From IMG/VR virus record IMGVR_UViG_3300008339_000568, positions 1 through 22,085 of that record: 22,085 bases of DNA, one strand, 5' to 3'. Shown here one piece after another: positions 1 through 5,135 of this stretch; positions within the stretch are counted from its first letter, which is position 1; each line of letters begins with the position of its first letter. The stretch comes from a virus. The position numbers were made by a program, and so were the translations under genes. The notes under the pieces are model-generated. The model saw only the letters and a program-made list of their open reading frames with translations, searched no databases and was not told where the DNA came from.

Positions 1-16
1 ATAACTATACCACCAA

Positions 17-415
17 TCAAGCCCTTGAGAAGGTGGTGATTGGATGCGGGTTGTAATTGTGAGGTCTTCCAGCATTCTTGGCGTTGGCAATGTCTTGCTT
101 GCTTAACAAAGAGCTTTCCTTGCTGCGCCAGTCAAAGGCGTTGCCAGTTGATTTGACAAGTCCATCGGACCAGTAGGTTACATCCTGCGTGTCCTGACTT
201 AGCTTTTTGCCTGTCAGCCTGTAGGCGTAATTGCGCTTGTCTGTCAGGCCGATGTTCTTGTATTGGTCAGCAACAATCAAACCCTCTTTCAACAACTCAT
301 CCCTAATTTTTGCCGTGCTAACCTGAAACTTATTCGCCATGTTGTTCATGATAGTTCGGTGCGACTTCGGACCGTGCTTCAATTGGTCAAGGTAGAACCG
401 CTTTGCTTGTAGCAT
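17..415 (-). CDS. Small winged-helix-like protein, unknown function
   Basis: A 132-residue leftward protein. I do not recognise a named family. Residues 1-70 look like a small helical/winged-helix DNA-binding fold: helices rich in K/R (LDQLKHGP, STAKIRDELLKEGLI) followed by a DKRNYAYRL strand. The C-terminal half is polar and ends in a His/Asn/Pro-rich tail. The ATG at 415 is preceded by AAGGAAG at a good distance. That ribosome site lies inside the 3' end of the upstream gene (379-579), so the two overlap by about 37 bases and are probably co-expressed. Position next to a divergent early region suggests a regulatory role, but this is inference from context and a faint fold resemblance only. 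Confidence 0.7.
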   Translation of the reverse strand: MLQAKRFYLDQLKHGPKSHRTIMNNMANKFQVSTAKIRDELLKEGLIVADQYKNIGLTDKRNYAYRLTGKKLSQDTQDVTYWSDGLVKSTGNAFDWRSKESSLLSKQDIANAKNAGRPHNYNPHPITTFSRA

Positions 416-579
416 ATTTCAACTTCCTTTTTTGCTGTTAATTCAATGGCTCGGCACAAGACTGCAACAGTTGCTGCGTCAAAGTCGCCTTGGTCAAAAG
501 TGTACCTTTGGACAGCTTGCAATGCGTCAATGCAAAGCTCCCATGCGGCGTCTAGTTCGTGTTGGTCTGGTGTAGTCAT
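379..579 (-). CDS. Small acidic hypothetical protein
   Basis: Leftward reading frame of 66 residues from the ATG at 579, helical and fairly acidic (HELDAAWELCIDALQAV, then ATVAVLCRAIELTAKKEVE). I recognise no family. The frame stays open upstream to 771, but the part beyond 685 is antisense to the rightward gene at 685-840, so the start must lie between. The ATG at 579 has no clear Shine-Dalgarno sequence, and a non-ATG start slightly upstream (the residues DPTIKKALGHTLIDK look protein-like) is possible. It overlaps the next leftward gene by 37 bases, which supports a two-gene leftward operon. Confidence 0.5.
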   Translation of the reverse strand: MTTPDQHELDAAWELCIDALQAVQRYTFDQGDFDAATVAVLCRAIELTAKKEVEICYKQSGSTLTN

Positions 580-684
580 GCTGGCGAGGTTATCATTGTT
601 GACCAGCTTGTCTATTAGGGTATGTCCTAGTGCTTTTTTTATTGTGGGGTCATAACATTGAGGCTCAACAAGACAGGAGTTCAC
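580..684. promoter_or_regulatory. Divergent intergenic control region
   Basis: About 105 bases separate the leftward pair of genes from the rightward early operon, so promoters for both directions should lie here. For the rightward side I see TTGACC at 599-604 and TATGTC at 621-626 with a 16-base spacer, a weak sigma-70-like match. An inverted repeat TAGG-N6-CCTA at 616-629 overlaps that candidate -10 and could be an operator. I found no convincing leftward promoter. All of this is by eye. Confidence 0.35.
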
Positions 685-840
685 ATGAACACAGCATTTC
701 TCACACGGGTTCGCAACTTGTATTGCGTAGATGGTGTGCCAGTTAGCACACAGCGCCACAACATCAGGCAATGGGTTAAATCAATTCGCTTTCTTGGCGA
801 CAAATGGCTGCTTGCCAAACAAATCACACGAACAAATTAA
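685..840 (+). CDS. Small basic early protein (51 aa)
   Basis: A 51-residue basic protein, first gene of the rightward operon. The ATG at 685 is preceded by AGGAG (675-679) at 5 bases, clearly better than the upstream in-frame codon at 658. The sequence contains RHNIRQWVKSIRFLGDKWLLA, a tryptophan-containing block that I associate with short hypothetical proteins in related phages (memory, not a search). Function unknown; small size and positive charge would suit a nucleic-acid- or polymerase-binding early protein. Its stop codon is followed within 10 bases by a terminator-like hairpin, so its transcript may be made in excess of the downstream genes. Confidence 0.7.
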   Translation: MNTAFLTRVRNLYCVDGVPVSTQRHNIRQWVKSIRFLGDKWLLAKQITRTN

Positions 841-846
841 GGTGTT

Positions 847-875
847 CAGCCAACCTATTTAATGGCTGTTTTTTT
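847..875 (+). terminator. Intrinsic terminator / attenuator
   Basis: CAGCCA (847-852) and TGGCTG (863-868) form a perfect 6-bp stem with a 10-base loop, followed directly by seven Ts (869-875). It sits between the stop codon at 840 and the AGGAG ribosome site (876-880) of the next gene, with no room for another promoter. If active it partially terminates the early transcript, so downstream genes would depend on read-through or antitermination. Confidence 0.5.
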
Positions 876-886
876 AGGAGAATGAA

Positions 887-1510
887 ATGGGCTTTATAGC
901 TTCTGACAGTGGTGGCGGTAACTTCAAACGTGTGCCTTCTGGCGTACACATTGGTCGTTGCTATTCGTTGATTGACCTTGGCACTCAGTTGTCCAGCGGT
1001 CAGTATGGCGAAAAATTGCAGCACAAGATTCGTGTTGCTTGGGAATTGTTTGGTGAGGATGAGGATGGCAATCCTCTGACCGTTGAGTTTGACGGGAAAG
1101 AAATGCCTATGACTATCAGCAAGTCATACACCTTGTCTCTCAGCGAGAAAGCATCACTTCGTAAAGACTTGGAATCATGGCGAGGCAAAGACTTTACGGA
1201 TGAAGAAGCTAAAGGCTTTGACATCAGCAAGCTGATTGGCGCGTATTGCATGGTCAACGTCACGACCAGCGAAACCAACGGCAAGACATACAGCAACGTA
1301 GCCAACTTGACTCCGCTGCCAACAGCACTGAAAGCTAGCAAGCCAGCGCCCGTTCATTCGGTTGTAATGTTTGATTTAGATGCACCTGATTGGGCTGTGT
1401 TCGACTCTTTCCACGACAAACTCAAGGACGCAATTAAGCGTAGCCCTGAATTTGCTGTGGCGGCAGGTCACTCGGTTGCCCCAACTGGCAATGACGAACC
1501 CGAATTCTGA
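887..1510 (+). CDS. DUF669-like phage single-stranded DNA-binding protein
   Basis: A 207-residue protein of the type annotated in phages as DUF669 or ssDNA-binding/replication accessory protein. The N-terminus (MGFIASDSGGGNFKRVPSGVH) leads into an OB-fold-like beta-rich core with ISKSYTLSLSEKASLRKDLESW and IGAYCMVNV. The extreme C-terminus, GNDEPEF, is acidic and ends in an aromatic residue, as in bacterial SSB and T7 gp2.5, where such tips recruit partner proteins. The start ATG has AGGAG at 6 bases; another ATG at 882 is out of frame. It lies 3 bases before the Gp157-like gene. Expected role: coating ssDNA during replication or recombination. Family assignment is by recognition; the tail match is directly visible. 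Confidence 0.75.
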   Translation: MGFIASDSGGGNFKRVPSGVHIGRCYSLIDLGTQLSSGQYGEKLQHKIRVAWELFGEDEDGNPLTVEFDGKEMPMTISKSYTLSLSEKASLRKDLESWRGKDFTDEEAKGFDISKLIGAYCMVNVTTSETNGKTYSNVANLTPLPTALKASKPAPVHSVVMFDLDAPDWAVFDSFHDKLKDAIKRSPEFAVAAGHSVAPTGNDEPEF

Positions 1511-1512
1511 CC

Positions 1513-2007
1513 ATGACAAGCCTCTATCAACTCGCTCACGATTTCCGTGAACAACTTGATGACCTGTTTGATTCAGAAACAGGTGAGGCTTTGCCAGCGT
1601 TTGATGAATTCCGGGTCATGCTCGGCAACAAAGCAAACGCTGTCGCTGCCTACGTTCTTAACTGCGAGTCAGATGCTGAACAAGCAAAAGCCGCCATCAA
1701 GCGCATCAAAGCCCTTCAAACGGCCTACGAGCGCAAAGCCGAGAAATTGAGGGATTACCTTGCGGAGAACATGAAAACCGCTGGAATCCACGAAATAAAG
1801 GCTGCTGACGGGTCTTTTGTTGTCAAGCTGTATCTTGACCGTGACGAGTCTGTTGTCATTGAGGATGGCGCTAAGTTTGCGCCTGAATTGTGCAACGACC
1901 CCAAGCCTCCAGAGCCAAGCAAAACCAAAATCAAGAATGCCATTCTTGCTGGTGAGCCTGTAGCTGGTGCTTACATTGTTCGCAAAGATCGTTTAACCAT
2001 CAAATGA
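1513..2007 (+). CDS. Siphovirus Gp157-family protein
   Basis: A 164-residue protein matching the Siphovirus Gp157 family in length and layout. Residues 1-90 form a helical, coiled-coil region (AKAAIKRIKALQTAYERKAEKLRDYLAENM), followed by TAGIHEIKAADGSFVVKL, a short beta region, and a C-terminal KTKIKNAILAGEPVAGAYI segment typical of the family. The Streptococcus thermophilus phage member was linked to phage resistance when expressed from a plasmid, but the molecular role is unresolved. The family usually sits beside ssDNA-binding or recombination genes, as here, suggesting a replication accessory function. It begins 3 bases after the previous stop, without a strong ribosome site. Confidence 0.85.
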   Translation: MTSLYQLAHDFREQLDDLFDSETGEALPAFDEFRVMLGNKANAVAAYVLNCESDAEQAKAAIKRIKALQTAYERKAEKLRDYLAENMKTAGIHEIKAADGSFVVKLYLDRDESVVIEDGAKFAPELCNDPKPPEPSKTKIKNAILAGEPVAGAYIVRKDRLTIK

Positions 2008-2014
2008 GGTCACT

Positions 2015-2167
2015 ATGAAAAAAGTCATCATCGCTCTTACGCTTGCCGCATCTGCCACAGCAGTGTGGGCAACTTGCACCACCCACACAATTATTCAGGG
2101 TAGCCGTATGGTTACTTGCACCACTTGCTGCTACGGCGCTGGAAACTGCACCACAACCTGCTTCTGA
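2015..2167 (+). CDS. Small secreted Cys-rich protein (50 aa)
   Basis: A short gene just after the Gp157-like gene, with GAGGT close before the ATG at 2015. The product starts MKKVIIALTLAASATAVWA, a textbook Sec signal peptide (two Lys, hydrophobic core, V-x-A cleavage site). The predicted mature part of about 31 residues begins TCTTH and ends TCFstop; it has six cysteines in the pattern C-x14-C-x2-CC-x5-C-x3-C, with repeated CTT triplets. No lipobox is present, so it should be periplasmic or secreted and could hold three disulphides. I recognise no functional family. An exported protein inside an early replication operon is unusual and could be a moron-like function such as envelope modification or superinfection exclusion; this is inference. 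Confidence 0.8.
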   Translation: MKKVIIALTLAASATAVWATCTTHTIIQGSRMVTCTTCCYGAGNCTTTCF

Positions 2168-2172
2168 TTTTC

Positions 2173-2257
2173 GGGCCGAAAGCAAATGCTGCAACGGGGG
2201 TGAGTCCCGACTGTGGGGAGACTTCCCTGACCACAGCGCAGTGCAGCGAGTAGGCCC
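2173..2257 (+). ncRNA. Candidate structured RNA (multi-helix junction)
   Basis: The 112-base gap between the Cys-rich gene and the next gene folds by eye into nested helices. P1: 2173-2177 with 2253-2257 (GGGCC/GGCCC, 5 bp). P2: 2188-2193 with 2242-2247 (GCTGCA/TGCAGC, 6 bp). Inside P2 are two hairpins: P3, 2195-2198 with 2206-2209 (CGGG/CCCG, 7-base loop), and P4, 2213-2216 with 2231-2234 (GTGG/CCAC) extended by 2217-2219 with 2224-2226 (GGA/TCC, loop GACT, bulge CTGA). P1 and P2 are separated by an asymmetric A-rich internal loop. It is GC-rich and lies just upstream of the ribosome site for the gene at 2280. It could be a cis-regulator or a separate RNA. I recognise no Rfam family and no energy was computed. 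Confidence 0.5.
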
Positions 2258-2279
2258 ACCTTTAACCACAGGAAAAGAT

Positions 2280-2489
2280 ATGTCGAGAATTTACATTGTC
2301 AGTTACGGACGCGAAAGCCGTCTTGTTCGTGCAAACACACGCGCACAAGCCCTCAACCATGTTGCCACGGGCATTATCAATGTTGACATCCCAACACAAG
2401 ATCAGTTGATTGATCTGGTCGCCAAAGGGCAGTCTGTTGAAACAGCCATTCGTCCCGGTCAAGATGAACTGTCATTGGAGCAAGCATGA
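2280..2489 (+). CDS. Conserved small phage protein, unknown function
   Basis: A 69-residue protein, MSRIYIVSYG..., beta-alpha-beta in appearance: a first strand (RIYIVS), RLVRANTRAQALNHVATGI, then DIPTQDQLIDLVAKGQSVETA. This layout (RLV-A--QAL-HV, then QD-L--L--G--VE) is one I associate with short hypothetical proteins in other phages, without known function. The ATG at 2280 follows AGGAAAAG and is preferred; the frame is open upstream to 2043, but that part crosses the Cys-rich gene and the structured RNA region and does not look coding. Its stop overlaps the start of the MazG-like gene (ATGA), so the two are translationally coupled. Confidence 0.75.
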   Translation: MSRIYIVSYGRESRLVRANTRAQALNHVATGIINVDIPTQDQLIDLVAKGQSVETAIRPGQDELSLEQA

Positions 2490-2791
2490 GCTATGCAGAC
2501 GTTGAGATGAAGGTTGTGAGATGGGGTGAGGATCGTCAGATTGTTCAGAACAGCAATCCCCGAGCGCAAGCCATCAAGACGCTGGAAGAAGTTGGCGAGT
2601 TGATGCAAGCAATCACAGACAATGACCGCGAGGCCATGATTGATGCGTATGGGGATATTCTCGTTACCCTTGTCATGGGTTGCGCCACTGCTGATCTTGA
2701 CCTTGTGACTTGTTTTGAACACGCTTATGAGCAAATCAAAGACCGCAAAGGTTATCTGTCGCCAGAAGGAATCTTTGTAAAGGAGTCGTGA
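2486..2791 (+). CDS. MazG-like nucleotide pyrophosphohydrolase
   Basis: A 101-residue all-helical protein of the MazG-like / dUTPase-like NTP pyrophosphohydrolase superfamily, which hydrolyses nucleoside triphosphates to monophosphates using Mg2+. The motif is visible: KTLEEVGELMQAI (E35-x2-E38) and IDAYGDILVTLVMG (D53, D57). The first acid of the usual second ExxD motif is Ala54 here, with Asp53 next to it; DAxGD variants occur in phage members as far as I recall. Phage MazG proteins have been proposed to tune nucleotide pools or (p)ppGpp. It overlaps the upstream gene by ATGA, and its stop overlaps the DUF3310 start by one base. Confidence 0.8.
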   Translation: MSYADVEMKVVRWGEDRQIVQNSNPRAQAIKTLEEVGELMQAITDNDREAMIDAYGDILVTLVMGCATADLDLVTCFEHAYEQIKDRKGYLSPEGIFVKES

Positions 2792-3033
2792 TGATTTTTG
2801 ACCTTACTACCTCTGCCCTTGATAAGCAGGTATCAGGCAATCACTACAAAGACAAAGGCATCCAGCCCATTGTTTACATCCATGCCAACAATCTAGGTTT
2901 TTGTGAGGGCAACGTAATCAAGTACGTTACCCGTCACAAAGAAAAGAATGGCGCTGCTGACATTCGCAAGGCTATTCACTACCTAGAACTGCTGCTTGAA
3001 TTGGAGTATGGGAATGCGGCCACTGATGCTTGA
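2791..3033 (+). CDS. DUF3310 family protein
   Basis: An 80-residue protein with the DUF3310 signature: SGNHYKDKGIQPIVYIHANNLGF, then GNVIKYVTRH, KNGAADIRKAIHYLELLLELEY. The domain occurs in many phages, including T7 gp1.7, for which nucleotide kinase activity has been reported; this stand-alone domain is much smaller, so an enzymatic role is uncertain. The ATG at 2791 is chosen because AAAGGAG (2779-2785) lies 5 bases upstream, whereas the GTG at 2788 is only 2 bases away. The preceding gene's TGA shares one base with this ATG, suggesting coupling with the MazG-like gene and a shared role in nucleotide metabolism. Confidence 0.85.
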   Translation: MIFDLTTSALDKQVSGNHYKDKGIQPIVYIHANNLGFCEGNVIKYVTRHKEKNGAADIRKAIHYLELLLELEYGNAATDA

Positions 3034-3199
3034 TGTTTGTCGGTGCGATCCTGAATTGCCCGACAACTTCTGCCGCAATTGCAAGCGTTGGCTCAGTCAC
3101 CCTGAACAGGTGACTGGACCACGCACTCCAGTTGTGACTGTAGAGACAAGCGCATCAGAGGCTTGCTCCTACATACCAGTGTCACTCTTGAAGGAATAA
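3014..3199 (+). CDS. Small protein with possible zinc-binding Cys motif
   Basis: A 61-residue protein, last of the rightward operon, overlapping the DUF3310 gene. Cysteines 9, 11, 20 and 23 (CRC, then CRNCKRW) form a C-x-C-x8-C-x2-C arrangement that could bind zinc; a fifth Cys lies near the C-terminus. The ATG at 3014 is favoured by GGAG 7 bases upstream (3003-3006); ATG 3026 or TTG 2996 are alternatives. No family recognised. Its 3' end overlaps the 3' end of the convergent lysozyme gene by 18 bases, so the early and late transcripts run into each other here. Confidence 0.6.
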   Translation: MRPLMLDVCRCDPELPDNFCRNCKRWLSHPEQVTGPRTPVVTVETSASEACSYIPVSLLKE

Positions 3200-3691
3200 G
3201 GCAACCTCTGCCTGACGCCGTTTAACGAGTCCGGGCAGGACTTTGCCACCACCTTTAGTCCATGCCATGAAAGCCTCCGCAGCACCCTCCCAATCGCCTC
3301 TATTAGCCTTCATACGGATGGTAGAGCGTTGGAGGTTGCCTAATCCAAAATTGTAGGAAATAGAGACAAGAGCGTCAAAGCTGCCTTGACGGCCAACCAC
3401 GCCGGGAACAAGTCGTAAAACACCACGTTCAAAAGCTGCGATGTCATCAGAGAATAGTTTGTTGATTTCCTCTTTGGACCAGACACGGTTGTCCTCCGGC
3501 TTCAGCGGCATTTCTTTGCGAATCATTGGTGTGTGCTTATCAGGCACACGCACCACAGGCAATCTGATTTGCTCTTGGTACAGCACATGGCCGTAGCCAA
3601 TCGTCCAGATGTGAGCAGGGCAGAGGTAGGGCTTATTCCTAAACCCCTCAAACCTGTGCATCAGGTCTTCACCCGCTTTAGACAGCTTCAC
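3182..3691 (-). CDS. Endolysin, GH24 lysozyme
   Basis: A 169-residue phage lysozyme of glycoside hydrolase family 24, which cleaves the glycan strands of peptidoglycan at the end of infection. The catalytic block is clear: E15 in RFEGFRNKPYLC, C24, and T30 in IWTIGYGH, matching the E-x8-(D/C)-x5-T triad with Cys in place of the T4 lysozyme Asp20. Further family features are FDALVSISYNFGLGNL and PGLVKRRQAEVALF near the C-terminus. There is no N-terminal signal or SAR segment, so release depends on a holin. The start is GTG at 3691 (GGAG 6 bases upstream), overlapping the holin stop as GTGA. It is the last gene of the leftward late block. Confidence 0.93.
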   Translation of the reverse strand: MKLSKAGEDLMHRFEGFRNKPYLCPAHIWTIGYGHVLYQEQIRLPVVRVPDKHTPMIRKEMPLKPEDNRVWSKEEINKLFSDDIAAFERGVLRLVPGVVGRQGSFDALVSISYNFGLGNLQRSTIRMKANRGDWEGAAEAFMAWTKGGGKVLPGLVKRRQAEVALFLQE

Positions 3692-4191
3692 TTTTTGCTC
3701 CAGCCGCGAGAGCCAAACCAGAAGCCAATGATGCCGCCAAGCATTGCCATCTCGTCAGAGCTAAAGATGATGTCCGAGTAGCGAATCACATCGTCAATAC
3801 TGTTAATCAATCCGGGTTGCTGATACAGATACCAAGCCATGAAGGCGTTGATTGCCACAAGCTCAAGCACAAAGATGTAGGTGACGGTAGGACGCACAGT
3901 GCCAACGTAGCTGGATACCCATGAAGCGGCCTTCTCAAGCACTTTTGCATCGTGAGCAAGAGCCGCCTCGGTCATCTTGGCGTCAGCCTCCATCGCCACT
4001 TGTTCAGTGCGAATCTCTTCCACCTTTGCTTGTGCGGCAAAACCAGCAGCAGCAAGAGCCAGTTCACGTTCTGTTTGCACAGCAGCCAAAGCTAGTTCAT
4101 GCTTTTGATCTGCTTTGTTTTGGAAGTATTCCAGCAGCTTTGGTAGACCAGAGATCAGCAGACCGCCAAGAGTTGAAAATAGTGACAACAT
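3688..4191 (-). CDS. 3-TM holin (gene-transfer-agent holin type)
   Basis: A 167-residue membrane protein resembling the Holin_3TMs family. It has an N-terminal hydrophobic segment (LFSTLGGLLISGLPKLLEYF), a long charged helical linker (residues 25-95, rich in A/E/K/Q), then two hydrophobic segments (TYIFVLELVAINAFMAWYL; MLGGIIGFWFGSR). The RPTVTYIFV and GFWFGSRGWSKK blocks are typical. Role: forming membrane lesions that release the lysozyme encoded directly downstream, which it overlaps by 4 bases (GTGA). Start ATG at 4191 with AAGG upstream; it shares one base with the upstream stop. Confidence 0.85.
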   Translation of the reverse strand: MLSLFSTLGGLLISGLPKLLEYFQNKADQKHELALAAVQTERELALAAAGFAAQAKVEEIRTEQVAMEADAKMTEAALAHDAKVLEKAASWVSSYVGTVRPTVTYIFVLELVAINAFMAWYLYQQPGLINSIDDVIRYSDIIFSSDEMAMLGGIIGFWFGSRGWSKK

Positions 4192-4487
4192 TATTTACCT
4201 TCTTTCTTTTCTAAAACTTGAGCAACTGAGCTAACAGCACGTTTGCCCATGATCCCACCAATGCCACCAACAATCAGCAGAACAATGTCGTTCAGCATCT
4301 TGGTGTAAGCCTGATCTATCGGAGCCATCGCTTTGATCGGTTGGGTAACAAACGTCACCGAGTACAGCAAAGCACCGACAATGAACATCAGAATCAATGT
4401 CACTGAAACAACGACAAAAGCCCAAATACGGACTTCTATTTGTTCAGCGGATAGGCGTTGGTTCGGTGGTTGGTTGGGTGAACTCAA
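4191..4487 (-). CDS. Two-TM membrane protein of the lysis cassette
   Basis: A small membrane protein with two hydrophobic segments: IWAFVVVSVTLILMFIVGALLYSVTFV and LNDIVLLIVGGIGGIMG, ending VAQVLEKKEGK. The TTG at 4487 has GGAG 7 bases upstream and overlaps the lipoprotein gene by only 44 bases; this gives 98 residues. An alternative ATG at 4613 gives 140 residues but would make about 170 bases code in two frames. I prefer the TTG. The membrane core resembles small proteins seen near holins in other phages (memory). Function is not known; an accessory holin or antiholin role is inference. Its stop shares one base with the holin start. Confidence 0.65.
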   Translation of the reverse strand: MSSPNQPPNQRLSAEQIEVRIWAFVVVSVTLILMFIVGALLYSVTFVTQPIKAMAPIDQAYTKMLNDIVLLIVGGIGGIMGKRAVSSVAQVLEKKEGK

Positions 4488-4656
4488 TTTTCTTCTCCAA
4501 GACAGGAGCCACCAAGTATTCGGGGCAAGTCTGCTTAAACTCGCAAACAGGCTTTTGACACTGAGGCTTTTTAAAGTTGTCAGGATTTTGGCAAAAATAT
4601 CTGTAATTTTCATTGCATCCCACCAACAACATGAGAGGCAATATCAGTTTCCACAT
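4444..4656 (-). CDS. Small Cys-rich lipoprotein (Rz1-like outer-membrane spanin candidate)
   Basis: A 70-residue protein with a lipoprotein signal: MWKLILPLMLLVGC, lipobox LVG-C with the acylated Cys at residue 14. The mature part of about 57 residues carries four further Cys, is Pro-rich at its end (TQPTTEPTPIR) and has no TM segment. AGGTGG precedes the ATG at 4656, which overlaps the upstream gene by 13 bases. In lysis cassettes such small Pro-containing lipoproteins often act as o-spanins that fuse outer and inner membranes; however, no typical i-spanin (N-terminal TM plus periplasmic coiled coil) is obvious next to it. The lipoprotein nature is well supported, the spanin role is not. Confidence 0.75.
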   Translation of the reverse strand: MWKLILPLMLLVGCNENYRYFCQNPDNFKKPQCQKPVCEFKQTCPEYLVAPVLEKKIEFTQPTTEPTPIR

Positions 4657-5135
4657 TTGACCACCTGACAGTGCTTCAAAATCTCAAATCCGATCCACAG
4701 CATAAATCCAAGAATTACAGCGGCCAAGATGATTGCCGACCACAACTCCAAATTCTCTTGGCGCTTTTTGCGTGCTTGAATTGCAGCGTCAGCAGCGCGG
4801 CGTTTGGCTGCTTTGTCATCAGCGTCCATCTGCTGCCTACGGGCAACAATCTTTTGCCAAACATCCATGTTATTCGGGAAGAATAGCTGCTTGACTTGTT
4901 CTTCAAATTCTCTGGCGCTGTGTATCGCCAACTCCAGTTCGACAGCCTTACCCATGTTGCTGCCTTTGAAGTCACCCTTGTGGACTTCCTCAAGCACTTT
5001 GACGGCATCAGCCTTGGCATCAAAGTATTTACCCAGAACAGGGCCAAGACTGCGAACATCGTCAACAGTCTTGACAGCCTTCTTGACCAGATTTACCGCT
5101 GCTGATACTGCGGCAAGAGCTGTTAGCGGGTCCAT
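4644..5135 (-). CDS. Membrane-anchored helical protein of the lysis cassette
   Basis: A 163-residue protein beginning MDPLTALAAVSAAVNLVKKAV, an amphipathic/hydrophobic helix, followed by a helical middle (residues 30-125, with QQMDADDKAAKRRAADAAIQ) and one strong C-terminal TM segment (LWSAIILAAVILGFMLWIGFEIL). I recognise the MDP-x-TA opening from hypothetical proteins of aquatic phages but no function. The ATG at 5135 has GAGGTG upstream and lies inside the 3' end of the 32-residue gene. Its charged helical domain suggests a cytoplasmic coiled coil tethered at its C-terminus; topology is the reverse of an i-spanin. A role in lysis is inferred from position. Confidence 0.75.
   Translation of the reverse strand: MDPLTALAAVSAAVNLVKKAVKTVDDVRSLGPVLGKYFDAKADAVKVLEEVHKGDFKGSNMGKAVELELAIHSAREFEEQVKQLFFPNNMDVWQKIVARRQQMDADDKAAKRRAADAAIQARKKRQENLELWSAIILAAVILGFMLWIGFEILKHCQVVKCGN

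Noticed and set aside
379-771. Long version (130 residues) of the leftward acidic protein
   Set aside because: The part beyond 685 is antisense to the rightward 51-residue gene, which has a strong AGGAG site.
2195-2257. Partial resemblance of GGTGAGTCCC-type text to cobalamin riboswitch elements
   Set aside because: The conserved B12 box and the rest of the core were not found, and the context has no cobalamin gene.
2043-2489. A 148-residue rightward gene
   Set aside because: The first 79 codons cross the secreted-protein gene in another frame and the structured RNA region; the ATG at 2280 has its own ribosome site.
3199-3213. AGGCA-N5-TGCCT hairpin as a terminator for convergent transcripts
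   Set aside because: Only 5 bp, no following T-run in either direction, and within lysozyme coding sequence.
4487-4613. N-terminal extension of the two-TM protein from ATG 4613
   Set aside because: It lies almost wholly inside the lipoprotein frame, which is clearly coding; the TTG at 4487 has a better ribosome site. Not fully excluded.
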